A DNA stretch of 64,000 nucleotides from Wenyingzhuangia sp. (GCA_020628175.1 JAHDFK010000003.1:85666-149665); one strand, 5' to 3'; shown: positions 18,050-26,516, counted from the first letter of the stretch. The notes: a model not told the origin generated them from the letters alone. A program made the numbers and translations.

Positions 18050-19291
18050 TTACTGAATAAATCCAGCTCCTGATGTATTATTTGTTTGAGGATCTATTAA
18101 TATAAACGACCCTGTTGTTTTGTTATCTTCGTATGTATCGTAACATAAAGTTTTCGCCAATTTAAAAGATACCTTTCCAATTTCGTTAATCTTTAATTCA
18201 GAAGCAGCTGTTTCTCCAGAAAAATCTGTTGCAATTACTGCATCTATACTCGCTACTTTTGCCGCAATAACATTGGCTCCTTGCTGTAGTAAATATTTTT
18301 TACCAACAATCAAGTTTTTAGCATCCATCCAACAAACTTTAGCATTTAATGCTTTTGTTTCTTTTGGTAATTCTGCTGTTTTTACAATAATATCTCCACG
18401 AGAAATATTGATGTCGTTTTCTAAAGTTACGTTGATAGAAGTACCTCTATCTGCTTTTTGATATGACGTATCGAAAAAGTAAATATCTTTAATTTTAGAT
18501 GCTGTTTTAGAAGGCATTACAGTTACCTCATCTCCTACTGCTAAGCTACCTCCGTATAACTTTCCTGCATATCCTCTAAAATCATGAAATTCATCTGTTT
18601 TAGGGCGAATTACAGTTTGTATTGGTAAACGTGCTACAGACTCTTGATATACATCTTGCGCTTCTAAAGCTTCTAAATGCTCTAACAATGTAGTTCCAGA
18701 ATACCAAGGTGTATTTTCTGATTTGTCTACAACATTATCTCCTTGTAAAGCAGATACTGGTATAAATGTTATGTTTTGTGTAGAACCTGCTCTTGTTGCT
18801 AAGGCTATAATTTCAGCTTTAATAGCTTCGAATTTATCTTCAGCAAAATCAACCAAGTCCATTTTATTTACAGCCACAATAATATCTTTTACTTTTAACA
18901 AGTTATTGATAAAAAAGTGACGGTAGGTTTGTTCTATAACTCCATTACGTGCATCTACCAAAATAATAGCTGCTTGTGATGTAGAAGCACCTGTAACCAT
19001 GTTACGCGTATATTCTACGTGCCCTGGAGTATCTGCAATGATGTAACTTTTTTTAGCTGTCGAAAAGTAAATATGCGCTACATCAATTGTAATTCCTTGT
19101 TCTCTCTCCGCTACCAAACCATCCGTAGCTAAAGAAAAATCTAAATAATCAAATCCTTTTTGCTTACTTGTGCGCTCTATAGCTTCTAATTTATCGTCTG
19201 TTAAAGAACGTGTATCGTATAAAATACGTCCTATTAACGTACTTTTTCCATCATCTACACTTCCTGCGGTTGCTATTTTTAAAACTTCCAT
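18050..19291 (-). CDS. cysN: Sulfate adenylyltransferase subunit 1 (GTPase)
   Basis: 413 residues. Elongation-factor-type GTPase motifs: GSVDDGKSTLIGRILYDT near residue 10, DTPGHVEYTRNM near 89-100 and NKMDLVDF near 144. The C-terminal half has the beta-barrel domains of CysN. It drives APS formation from sulfate and ATP together with CysD. It ends soon after these domains: no APS kinase (CysC) domain is fused, unlike many CysNC proteins. Confidence 0.95.
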   Translation of the reverse strand: MEVLKIATAGSVDDGKSTLIGRILYDTRSLTDDKLEAIERTSKQKGFDYLDFSLATDGLVAEREQGITIDVAHIYFSTAKKSYIIADTPGHVEYTRNMVTGASTSQAAIILVDARNGVIEQTYRHFFINNLLKVKDIIVAVNKMDLVDFAEDKFEAIKAEIIALATRAGSTQNITFIPVSALQGDNVVDKSENTPWYSGTTLLEHLEALEAQDVYQESVARLPIQTVIRPKTDEFHDFRGYAGKLYGGSLAVGDEVTVMPSKTASKIKDIYFFDTSYQKADRGTSINVTLENDINISRGDIIVKTAELPKETKALNAKVCWMDAKNLIVGKKYLLQQGANVIAAKVASIDAVIATDFSGETAASELKINEIGKVSFKLAKTLCYDTYEDNKTTGSFILIDPQTNNTSGAGFIQ

Positions 19292-19313
19292 TTTTTTTAT
19301 TAGCTGTTGGCTC

Positions 19314-19382
19314 TTAGCTTTTGGCTATGGGCCTTGTTTTATATTATTTTTTTGGAGCTAATGGCTAACTGCCAAAAGCTAA
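19314..19382. repeat. Intergenic inverted repeat between cysD and cysN
   Basis: Perfect 12-base arms TTAGCTTTTGGC (19314-19325) and GCCAAAAGCTAA (19371-19382), with looser related words TAGCTGTTGGCT and AGCTAATGGCTA around them. The pattern is like the short repeated AGCT/TTGGC intergenic palindromes seen in Flavobacteria. Genome copy number unknown. Confidence 0.6.
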
Positions 19383-19404
19383 AGGCGATTTGCAAAAACA
19401 AATC

Positions 19405-20304
19405 TTAGAAATACCCTTGTTGCTTACGTTTTTCCATTGCAGCTTCTGAACGCTTATCGTCTATACGAGCACCACGTTCTGAAATAGAAGAATCTCTAAT
19501 TTCTTGTACTACTTTTCCTATAGAAACAGCATCTGATAATACAGCTGCCGTACAACTCATATCTCCAACAGTTCTAAAACGAACCATCATTTCTTTTACC
19601 TCTTCATCTTCTTCACGGTACACAACTCCGTCTTCTGCCGACCAAATCATTCCGTCTCTTAAGAATACATTACGTTTGTGTGCAAAGTAAATCGAAGGAA
19701 TTTCTATATCCTCTCTTTCTATGTACGACCAAACATCTAGCTCTGTCCAGTTAGAAATAGGAAAACATCTTACGTTTTGTCCTAATTCTATTTTCCCGTT
19801 TAATAAATCGAACAACTCTGGACGTTGGTTTTTCTCATCCCACTCACCAAAATCACTTCTCACAGAAAAAATACGTTCTTTAGCTCTTGCTTTCTCTTCA
19901 TCTCTACGAGCACCACCAATACAAGCATCAAAACCAAATTCTTCAATAGCATCTAACAACGTTTCTGTTTGTAACATGTTACGAGATGCGTATTTTCCTG
20001 TTTCTTCAACAACTTTTCCCGAATCAATATTGTCTTGTACATTACGTACAATTAACTCAATTCCTAATTCTTTTGCCAAACGATCTCTAAATTCAATCGT
20101 TTCAGGAAAATTATGCCCCGTATCTACGTGTAAAAACGGAAAAGGTATTTTTGCTGGCCAAAAAGCTTTTTGAGCCAATCTTACCAAAGTAATAGAATCT
20201 TTACCTCCTGAGAATAGCAATACTGGTTTTTCAAATTGCGCTGCTACCTCTCTTAAAATATAGATTGCTTCGCTTTCTAATGTATTTACTCTTAAATCGT
20301 TCAT
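19405..20304 (-). CDS. cysD: Sulfate adenylyltransferase subunit 2
   Basis: 299 residues of the PAPS-reductase-like ATP pyrophosphatase fold. P-loop-like PVLLFSGGKDSITLVRLA near residues 28-45, FPFLHVDTGHNFPETIEFRD near 55-74, and the C-terminal ARIDDKRSEAAMEKRKQQGYF typical of CysD. It makes APS with the GTPase CysN, whose gene follows after about 110 bp. Confidence 0.96.
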   Translation of the reverse strand: MNDLRVNTLESEAIYILREVAAQFEKPVLLFSGGKDSITLVRLAQKAFWPAKIPFPFLHVDTGHNFPETIEFRDRLAKELGIELIVRNVQDNIDSGKVVEETGKYASRNMLQTETLLDAIEEFGFDACIGGARRDEEKARAKERIFSVRSDFGEWDEKNQRPELFDLLNGKIELGQNVRCFPISNWTELDVWSYIEREDIEIPSIYFAHKRNVFLRDGMIWSAEDGVVYREEDEEVKEMMVRFRTVGDMSCTAAVLSDAVSIGKVVQEIRDSSISERGARIDDKRSEAAMEKRKQQGYF

Positions 20305-20383
20305 TTTTTTATTTTAGTATAACGTAATTAGTGCAAAACACTAAAACTACCAACTTCTATTTTTTGTTAACTCTACTATTATA

Positions 20384-21013
20384 TTAAGTATGTAAACCAC
20401 ACTCTCTATTTCCTAAAACTTTTGTAGGATCGAAATATTTATGTTCGTTTGGAATTTTATTTTCTTCTAAATAAGCATCCAATTGCTCATCAGAATAGTT
20501 GTAAAAAGGACTTACTTTTAAAATTCCATCTTCTCCTTGAGACACAACACTAATAGAATCTCTAAAAGCTGTTTGTCCTTTTCTTAAGTTGGTAAACCAT
20601 ACATCTGGTTGATGTGCTGCCATCGCTCTTTTAAAAGGTTCCAGTTTTACTTGCTCTGTAAATACTTTGTGCATCGGATCGTCTATTTGAGGAATTCCCA
20701 TAACAGCATCTCTATGCGAAGATGTTTGTTTTGGCACATACAAATCAATCTTTAAAGCTAATAATTGAATTAACTCTTCTGCATGTTTGTAGGTATTACG
20801 TGTGTTGTAACCCGTATCACACCAAACAACATTAATATCAGATTTTACGCTTGTTACTGCATGTAAAATAGCACCTTCGTAAGGTCTGAAATTTGTTGTA
20901 ATTACAGGTTTTTCTGCTTTTTCTATAGCCCAAGCTATAATTTCGGCAGGTGTTTTTGTTTCTAACACTTCATTAAATTGAGCCAATTCTTGCTCTGTAT
21001 ATTTCTTACTCAT
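20384..21013 (-). CDS. cysH: Phosphoadenylyl-/adenylyl-sulfate reductase without Fe-S motif
   Basis: 209 residues. The fold is clear (EKPVITTNFRPYEGAILHAV; NVVWCDTGYNTRNTYKHA) and the catalytic tail is RECGLHT. Only two cysteines are present, one being the catalytic tail Cys; the paired CC motifs that hold the [4Fe-4S] cluster of APS reductases are missing. By family rule this means a PAPS-specific enzyme, yet no APS kinase gene is in the operon. It overlaps the DUF2061 stop codon (TAATG). Confidence 0.9.
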   Translation of the reverse strand: MSKKYTEQELAQFNEVLETKTPAEIIAWAIEKAEKPVITTNFRPYEGAILHAVTSVKSDINVVWCDTGYNTRNTYKHAEELIQLLALKIDLYVPKQTSSHRDAVMGIPQIDDPMHKVFTEQVKLEPFKRAMAAHQPDVWFTNLRKGQTAFRDSISVVSQGEDGILKVSPFYNYSDEQLDAYLEENKIPNEHKYFDPTKVLGNRECGLHT

Positions 21014-21270
21014 TATTTACCCCATTTAATTGCGTTCCACGCGCGTTCATGAAAAAAGTATAATATCATTTTTGTAGCAAAATCTACAGATGCTATAGAC
21101 GATGCTATTTTTAAATCTCCAGCGACAAACCAAGAAACAAGCAAGGTATCTATCGTACCAACCACTCGCCAGCTTATTGCTTTCACAACACTACGGATAG
21201 GTTTTTCTGAAGTACTAGACTCTTTATAGCTAGCATCTGATTTATCTCCTATTATCTTTTCTGTTATCAT
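21013..21270 (-). CDS. DUF2061 small membrane protein
   Basis: 85 residues, with two hydrophobic segments (about 34-52 and 58-72) and the DUF2061 pattern KAISWRVVGTIDTLLVSW and HERAWNAIKWGK. This family is often encoded at the head of bacterial sulfate-reduction operons and sometimes fused to CysH/CysND products; its role is unknown, sulfate or sulfite transport having been proposed from context. First gene of the operon that runs to 13257. Confidence 0.85.
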   Translation of the reverse strand: MITEKIIGDKSDASYKESSTSEKPIRSVVKAISWRVVGTIDTLLVSWFVAGDLKIASSIASVDFATKMILYFFHERAWNAIKWGK

Positions 21271-21296
21271 TTTGTTTGTTGCTCTTTGTTTATTAC

Positions 21297-21313
21297 CCTA
21301 CCTTACAAGTAGG
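21297..21313. promoter_or_regulatory. Rrf2-type operator 1 of the sulfate operon
   Basis: Palindrome CCTAC-CTTACAA-GTAGG. It lies in the likely 5' leader of the DUF2061-cysH transcript. The same arms and 7-base spacing recur at 21372-21388 and at the rrf2 promoter. A half site AAGTAGG lies at 21324-21330. Confidence 0.7.
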
Positions 21314-21333
21314 AAATAACATTAAGTAGGTCG

Positions 21334-21341
21334 CAAAGATA
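21334..21341 (-). promoter_or_regulatory. -7 promoter box of the sulfate operon (TATCTTTG)
   Basis: Exact TAnnTTTG on the minus strand, 64 bases before the DUF2061 ATG and between the two operators. Confidence 0.65.
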
Positions 21342-21371
21342 TAATTTTAATTACATCTGCACAACTAAAAA

Positions 21372-21388
21372 CCTACAAAATAAGTAGG
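21372..21388. promoter_or_regulatory. Rrf2-type operator 2 of the sulfate operon
   Basis: Palindrome CCTAC-AAAATAA-GTAGG, about 30 bases upstream of the -7 box. Confidence 0.7.
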
Positions 21389-21419
21389 GTATTAAATTTT
21401 ACATTAAGAATTTGTTACA

Positions 21420-21926
21420 CTACAGGTTATAAGATCCTGGATTCTCTATAAAGTCTTTATTAGAAGCTGGATTCTTTTTTGCTCCTCCAAAAATTAAGTT
21501 TGTACTCTGGTAGGTAGATCCAAACGTAACATTTGCATTGTACACCTGCGATATAGCACTTTGCACTTGCTCGCTAGACAATTCTTTTAAAGGATGAATA
21601 AAAACAGACCAAATGACACCGTCAGAAACGGCGTATTTTACATCTAAAGCGGTATGAAAATTAGCTGCTAAAGAAGCTATAATGTGTTCTGATTTTAAAT
21701 CTTCTATTTTGGCTATGGGCGATATAATTCGCATGCGATTCGCAATACTATCTGTAACACAAATAATAGAGCGATTTAACTTTACAATTTCGCAAAAGTT
21801 AACACTCTTATTCATTACGGAATCAGACTGTTTTAAGATCAATTGTTGCAATTTGGCATTAGTCATGTCTTGAGAAAACACAAAAGCAGTAGTGAGCATA
21901 CTAAGTGCCCAGAATAATTTTTTCAT
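21420..21926 (-). CDS. Secreted protein of unknown function
   Basis: 168 residues with a signal peptide (MKKLFWALSMLTTAFVFSQ). No motif I know; the mature part resembles no enzyme and has a Gly/Asn-rich tail (NLIFGGAKKNPASNK). It is the third gene in line after rrf2 and DUF2007 on the minus strand and stops just before the sulfate operon promoter, so it may be read from the rrf2 promoter. Confidence 0.6.
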   Translation of the reverse strand: MKKLFWALSMLTTAFVFSQDMTNAKLQQLILKQSDSVMNKSVNFCEIVKLNRSIICVTDSIANRMRIISPIAKIEDLKSEHIIASLAANFHTALDVKYAVSDGVIWSVFIHPLKELSSEQVQSAISQVYNANVTFGSTYQSTNLIFGGAKKNPASNKDFIENPGSYNL

Positions 21927-21963
21927 CTTTTTTAAAGATTTGGTAGTATTTTTCTAAATAAAC

Positions 21964-22173
21964 TTACATAGATTTTAATAAATCTAATGCTTTTGTCTCT
22001 TCGTCAGAATGCACATATACTTCTTGAAAATCGGTAGTAACTGCACCAAACCCCGCTAAAGATGCTGAATTAGCCCTATCTTTTACTACTGGTACTATTT
22101 TTTGTGCCTCTAACACATGTTTTACTTGCAAAACCTCTACCACACTTCCCGAAAATATTTTTACGTATGCCAT
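21964..22173 (-). CDS. DUF2007-type small protein
   Basis: 69 residues: a small alpha/beta fold with KIFSGSVVEVLQVKHVLEAQKIVPVVKD and VYVHSDEETKALDLLKSM, typical of the DUF2007 putative signal-transducing family. Function unknown. Its ATG overlaps the rrf2 stop (TAATG), which implies coupled translation. Confidence 0.8.
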   Translation of the reverse strand: MAYVKIFSGSVVEVLQVKHVLEAQKIVPVVKDRANSASLAGFGAVTTDFQEVYVHSDEETKALDLLKSM

Positions 22174-22586
22174 TATTCTAAAATTAAATCTTGTAACGAA
22201 TTATTTCTAAACACTGCCAAAGAACTATCGCGTACCTGAATCATTAGTTTATTAACTGCACAAACATTTTCATCTGGGCAATCATCGCATTTTTTGTAAA
22301 AATTTAACGAAACACAAGGTACCATAGCAATAGGCCCTTCTAAAGTACGAATAATATCTGTCATAGGAATATCTTTAGGCAAACGTGCCAAAAAATACCC
22401 TCCTCCTTTTCCTTTTTTAGAAGCTAACACACCTGCTTTTCGCAATTCTAACAAAATGCGTTCTAAAAATTTTACTGATATATTTTCGTGCGTGGCAATT
22501 TCTGAAATTTGTACAGGACACTCTTTTTTAGTTTTAGCTAAATATGTAAGTGCTTTGATACCGTATTTTGTTTTTTTAGACAACAT
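22173..22586 (-). CDS. Rrf2-family transcriptional regulator
   Basis: 137 residues from the ATG (an upstream TTG at 22595 overlaps the promoter box and is rejected). N-terminal winged helix: SKKTKYGIKALTYLAKT, then ISVKFLERILLELRKAGVLASKKGKGGGYFLAR near 37-70, the Rrf2 hallmark. Four cysteines follow (C-x8-C-x2-C-x5-C near residues 93-112), like the Fe-S ligand region of IscR/NsrR. It likely senses Fe-S or cysteine status and controls sulfate assimilation and itself, as its promoter carries the same palindrome as the sulfate operon. Confidence 0.9.
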   Translation of the reverse strand: MLSKKTKYGIKALTYLAKTKKECPVQISEIATHENISVKFLERILLELRKAGVLASKKGKGGGYFLARLPKDIPMTDIIRTLEGPIAMVPCVSLNFYKKCDDCPDENVCAVNKLMIQVRDSSLAVFRNNSLQDLILE

Positions 22587-22592
22587 AATACA

Positions 22593-22600
22593 CAAAGATA
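22593..22600 (-). promoter_or_regulatory. -7 promoter box of rrf2 (TATCTTTG)
   Basis: Exact TAnnTTTG on the minus strand, 6 bases before the rrf2 ATG; near-leaderless transcript predicted. Confidence 0.65.
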
Positions 22601-22605
22601 CAAAT

Positions 22606-22622
22606 CCTACTTAAATAGTAGG
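22606..22622. promoter_or_regulatory. Rrf2 autoregulatory operator
   Basis: Palindrome CCTAC-TTAAATA-GTAGG (in fact CCTACT/AGTAGG, six-base arms) placed directly upstream of the -7 box, where a bound protein would block polymerase. Confidence 0.75.
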
Positions 22623-22711
22623 GAAATTACATATAGTAATGAATAATTTACAATCTACTTTCCTAAAATTGATTAGAGATAACTATAAAAAAATAGCTTT
22701 ATAAAAACAAA

Positions 22712-22735
22712 AAGCTCGATGAAAACATCGAGCTT
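22712..22735 (-). terminator. Terminator after nirD
   Basis: Perfect 10-bp stem AAGCTCGATG/CATCGAGCTT with a 4-base loop; on the minus strand it is followed by TTTTG. It lies 41 bp after the nirD stop. Confidence 0.8.
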
Positions 22736-22776
22736 AATTGAGTATAAAACAAACTTATTAATAAAATATAATTTTA

Positions 22777-23151
22777 CTAATGAGTACCGATATAAACAAA
22801 GCCATCTTCTATTTTTACTGGATACACAGCAATAGAATAATCTTCTCCGTTTAAATTTTCTCCTGTTTCAAGAGAAAACGTTTTTTTATGCAATGGACAA
22901 GCAATTTTAGGAGTACCACAGTCTTCACCAATCATACCTCTAGACATTACCATTTCCATTTTATGTGGACATACATTTTGAGATGCATACCACTTACCTT
23001 CTGCAGCAAAATTAAATACTGCTATTTGTTTTCCTTCTACTTTTACACAAGCTCCTCCGTTTGCAGGAAATTTAGAAACTGGAGCTGCTTTGAACCATGT
23101 TTTAACTTCTGATTCTGATATTGTATTGTATTGCTCTAAAATTGAACTCAT
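22777..23151 (-). CDS. nirD: Nitrite reductase (NADH) small subunit
   Basis: 124 residues, Rieske-like fold: ASQNVCPHKMEMVMSRGMIG and IACPLHKKTFSLETGENL hold CPHK and CPLHK, so the Cys-x-His / Cys-x2-His ligand pattern is nearly complete, as in the NirD group. It pairs with NirB, whose gene ends 29 bp upstream, to reduce nitrite to ammonium in the cytoplasm. Confidence 0.92.
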   Translation of the reverse strand: MSSILEQYNTISESEVKTWFKAAPVSKFPANGGACVKVEGKQIAVFNFAAEGKWYASQNVCPHKMEMVMSRGMIGEDCGTPKIACPLHKKTFSLETGENLNGEDYSIAVYPVKIEDGFVYIGTH

Positions 23152-23180
23152 CTTGTTATTTATTTTTTAGTAATTAGAAA

Positions 23181-25700
23181 TTAAGACCACAATTTTGGCA
23201 TCTTCTGATCTCTTAAAGACACAAACTCTATGTTAGAATCACTATCATCAGAATTCACAAAGTGCGCAAAACGATTATTTTGATCATCAATATTTTCAAT
23301 TGCTTCTTTCCATTCACACTTGTAAGCATCTACCAAGCCTTGCATATCTGCATCAAACTGAGCACACAAACCTAGAGAATCATTAATTACCACATCTTTA
23401 ACATGCTCGATACCTCCTTCAATCTTATCTAACCAAGCAGCCGTTCTAACTAAAGGCCCTGCTGTTTTAATGTAGTACATTAAGAAACGGTCTGTATATT
23501 TTATTACTTCTTCGTTGGTAATTTTTTCTGCCAATAACTCAGCATGTCTTGGAGTTGCTCCTCCATTACCACCAATGTATAGGTTCCAACCACCTTCTAC
23601 AGCTATAATTCCAAAATCTTTACCTCTTGCCTCTGCACATTCTCTAATACATCCAGAAACTCCACCTTTTAATTTGTGCGGAGAACGCAATCCTTTGTAT
23701 CTATGCTCTATTTCAATTCCAAAAGAAACCGACTCATCCATACCGTAACGACACCATGTAGAACCTACACAAGTTTTAACCGTACGTAAAGACTTACCGT
23801 AAGCATGACCAGATTCGAAACCTGCATCGATCAATTCTTTCCATATTAATGGTAACTCATGTAATTCTGCTCCAAAAAAGTCAATACGAACTCCTCCAGT
23901 AATTTTTGTATATAAATCGTATTTCTTACCTATTTGTCCTAAAATAATCAATTGTTCTGGTGTAATTTCTCCTCCAGGAATTCTTGGTACAACAGAATAA
24001 GTTCCATTTCTTTGGATGTTTGCTAAAAACTTATCGTTAGAATCTTGGTATTGATTGTGATCATTTCCTGTATCTGCATAAATACTTGCAAATAATGATG
24101 ACGCTAATGGCTTACAAATTTCACAACCTAACTTTCCTTTACCATGCTTTTCTAACAACGCATCGTAAGTTTTGATTCCTTCTACTTTAACAATATCATA
24201 TAATTCTTGACGAGAATAGTCAAAATGCTCACAAATAGTTTCTTTAACAGTAACTCCTTGTGCTTTTAATGTTTCGTTAATCAAATCGGTTACCATTGGC
24301 TTACACCCTCCACAACCTGTTGTTGCTTTCGTTTCTGCCGCAATACCTTTAAGCGTTGTAGTTCCTTCTTCTACTTTGCAACAGATATCTCCTTTTGTTA
24401 CTGCCTCACAAGAACATACAACTGCAGTATCTGGTAAATCTAAAGCCGATCCAAAAGAAGCCTCTTCTCCACCTCTTGCTCCTAAAATTAAATCTTCAGG
24501 ATTTTCAGGAATCGCCATTCCGTTTAAGAAAATTTGGTGCAACATGTTATAATCACTTGCATCACCTACTAATATTCCTCCTAATAACTTCTTACCATCT
24601 TTAGATACGTTTATCTTTTTATAAATTCCTTGAAATTTATTTTCATAAACAATAGATTCGCTTTCTTTTGCTTCATTTAAAGCATCTCCAAAACTTGCTA
24701 CATCAATTCCACTTAATTTTAATTTTGTAGACATATCAATAGCTGTTGGCATTGCAGCATCCGTGTTTCCAGTAATTTGCTCTACAGCAACACCTGCCAT
24801 ATCGTAACCTGGTGCTACCAAACCATAAATCATTTGATTCAGTAAAGCACATTCACCAATCGCAAAAATAGACTCGTCGGATGTTCTCATATCGTTTGTA
24901 ACCACAATACCTCCACGAGTACCAACTTCTAAACCACATGTTTTAGCCAACTCATCTCTCGGACGAATTCCTGCAGAAACCAATAACATATCTACAGGTA
25001 AAGTTTCATCTTCCGAGAATTTCATTCCCGTAATTGCTCCTTCACCTTCAATATTTTGAGTCCCTTTGTTTAATAAAATACCAATCCCTAAATCTTCTAA
25101 CTTGCTTTGCAATACTTTACTTGCTTCGTTGTCTAATTGTCTTGGCATTAATCTTGGTGCAAACTCCACTACAGAAGTTTCAAGCCCCATATCTATAATT
25201 GCTTTTCCTGCTTCTAAACCTAACAATCCACCACCTAAAATAGCAGCTTTCCCATCAGGTTTGTTTTTCTTTATTTTTTCTACATATGCCATTGTAGCAT
25301 CTAAATCCTCAATGGTTCTGTAAACAAAAACTCCTTCTTTTTCTACTCCTGGAATTGGAGGTACAAAAGCAGAAGATCCTGTTGCTAAAATCAAGTAATC
25401 ATACTTAAATTCTTTGTCGCTGATTGTAGTAATTGTTTTACTTTCTCTATGAATATCCGTAACACGCTCGTTTGTAATTAGTTCAATTCCATTTTCTTCA
25501 TACCACGATCTTGGCGCCATACTTAACCTTTCTGCATTCTGATCTGCAAAATACTCACTCAAATGCACTCTATCATAAGCTGGCCTTGGCTCTTCACCAA
25601 ACACAACTACCTTATAATCATCACTTTTTGATGTAGCTACAAGCTTTTCACAAAACTTATAACCTACCATTCCGTTACCTATTACTAAAATTGTTTTCAT
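23181..25700 (-). CDS. nirB: Nitrite reductase (NADH) large subunit
   Basis: 839 residues. Domains in order: FAD (ILVIGNGMVGYKFCEKL), NAD (AAILGGGLLGLEAGKAI near 150), a BFD [2Fe-2S] domain (VVCSCEAVTKGDICC ... TGCGGCKP near 430-475), a second Cys-rich unit ending GCEICKP, a ferredoxin-like half domain, and the siroheme/[4Fe-4S] ligands CVGSTWC and SGCIREC near 640-690. Assimilatory conversion of nitrite to ammonium with NADH. Divergent from the FNR-like regulator gene; the shared promoter region holds an island operator. Confidence 0.96.
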   Translation of the reverse strand: MKTILVIGNGMVGYKFCEKLVATSKSDDYKVVVFGEEPRPAYDRVHLSEYFADQNAERLSMAPRSWYEENGIELITNERVTDIHRESKTITTISDKEFKYDYLILATGSSAFVPPIPGVEKEGVFVYRTIEDLDATMAYVEKIKKNKPDGKAAILGGGLLGLEAGKAIIDMGLETSVVEFAPRLMPRQLDNEASKVLQSKLEDLGIGILLNKGTQNIEGEGAITGMKFSEDETLPVDMLLVSAGIRPRDELAKTCGLEVGTRGGIVVTNDMRTSDESIFAIGECALLNQMIYGLVAPGYDMAGVAVEQITGNTDAAMPTAIDMSTKLKLSGIDVASFGDALNEAKESESIVYENKFQGIYKKINVSKDGKKLLGGILVGDASDYNMLHQIFLNGMAIPENPEDLILGARGGEEASFGSALDLPDTAVVCSCEAVTKGDICCKVEEGTTTLKGIAAETKATTGCGGCKPMVTDLINETLKAQGVTVKETICEHFDYSRQELYDIVKVEGIKTYDALLEKHGKGKLGCEICKPLASSLFASIYADTGNDHNQYQDSNDKFLANIQRNGTYSVVPRIPGGEITPEQLIILGQIGKKYDLYTKITGGVRIDFFGAELHELPLIWKELIDAGFESGHAYGKSLRTVKTCVGSTWCRYGMDESVSFGIEIEHRYKGLRSPHKLKGGVSGCIRECAEARGKDFGIIAVEGGWNLYIGGNGGATPRHAELLAEKITNEEVIKYTDRFLMYYIKTAGPLVRTAAWLDKIEGGIEHVKDVVINDSLGLCAQFDADMQGLVDAYKCEWKEAIENIDDQNNRFAHFVNSDDSDSNIEFVSLRDQKMPKLWS

Positions 25701-25735
25701 ATATAAAGAAGTTTGTTTTACTTTGTACTACGATG

Positions 25736-25743
25736 CAAATATA
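25736..25743 (-). promoter_or_regulatory. -7 promoter box of nirB (TATATTTG)
   Basis: Exact TAnnTTTG on the minus strand, 35 bases before the nirB ATG. The island operator abuts it directly upstream. Confidence 0.65.
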
Positions 25744-25757
25744 CGTAGTAATACTTA
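25742..25757. promoter_or_regulatory. Nitrate-island operator 1
   Basis: TACGTAGTAATACTTA, an imperfect palindrome (half sites TACGTAK and TAAGTAT). Its centre is about 41.5 bases upstream of the start predicted for the regulator gene, the classical class II activator position, and about 20 bases upstream of the nirB start. Confidence 0.7.
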
Positions 25758-25776
25758 GATTAACAAAATTAACTAG

Positions 25777-25784
25777 TAGATTTG
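25777..25784 (+). promoter_or_regulatory. -7 promoter box of the FNR-like regulator gene (TAGATTTG)
   Basis: Exact TAnnTTTG on the plus strand, 18 bases before the ATG at 25803. Another TACGTA half site lies at 25794-25799. Confidence 0.6.
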
Positions 25785-25802
25785 TCACTTAAATACGTAG
25801 AA

Positions 25803-26516
25803 ATGAATTACAATTGTTCAGAATGTACCAATAGTAAATGCCTCATTAAAAAGAACTTGGTTCATATAAAAAACTTGAATCCCGAAATTACTACCCAAAA
25901 ACACACCATACAATGTAAAAAGTCTAGGCAATTTATAATGGAAGGCGCTCCTGTTAACGGATTATACTTTATTTACAGCGGTAAAGTAAAAGTTATTAAA
26001 ACAGGATACAATGGTAAAGAACAGATACTAAGACTCTCTAAAGATGGAGAAGTTATAGGGCACCGTGGATTTGGAACCAGCGAAACTTATAAAATTGGAG
26101 CCACCGCCTTAGAAGATACCATTCTTTGTAACTTTTCTACCAATATGCTAAAAGAAATTTTAATGGGAGAACCTAAAGTTACTTTTGACTTTATGCAGTT
26201 TTACGCAAACGAACTTAACAGAAGTGAAACGAAAGTTAAGACCATGTCGCAAATGACTGTAAGAGAAAAAGTAATTGACATGATCTTATATATATATCGA
26301 AAATTTGGAAATGAAGTGGACGGCTCTATTGGCTTAGAACTCTCTAGAAAAGAGCTTGCGGATTATGCAGGAACTACTGATGAACAAGTAATTCGAATTT
26401 TATCTGTCTTAAAAAAAGAAAATCTTATCTACACAAAATCTAAGTTAATCCAAATACTAAATATCGATAAACTTAAAAAAGAGATCTCAGAACATAACTT
26501 CTTCTTAGACAGCTAA
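25803..26516 (+). CDS. FNR-like Crp/Fnr-family regulator
   Basis: 237 residues from the ATG; a TTG at 25782 lies in the promoter box and is rejected. N-terminal cysteines C5-x2-C8-x4-C13, plus C38 and a further Cys in EDTILCNFS, resemble the [4Fe-4S] ligands of FNR. A cNMP-binding-like barrel (FIMEGAPVNGLYFIYSGKVKVI) and a winged helix at the C-terminus follow; the recognition helix GTTDEQVIRILSVL keeps the Glu and Arg of FNR (ETISR) but not the Ser. It is the likely regulator of the island, binding TACGTAnnnATACTTA; oxygen or NO sensing is inference. Confidence 0.9.
   Translation: MNYNCSECTNSKCLIKKNLVHIKNLNPEITTQKHTIQCKKSRQFIMEGAPVNGLYFIYSGKVKVIKTGYNGKEQILRLSKDGEVIGHRGFGTSETYKIGATALEDTILCNFSTNMLKEILMGEPKVTFDFMQFYANELNRSETKVKTMSQMTVREKVIDMILYIYRKFGNEVDGSIGLELSRKELADYAGTTDEQVIRILSVLKKENLIYTKSKLIQILNIDKLKKEISEHNFFLDS

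Noticed and set aside
25782..25802. Regulator start at TTG 25782
   Set aside because: Overlaps the TAGATTTG box; the ATG at 25803 begins the cysteine-rich N-terminus.
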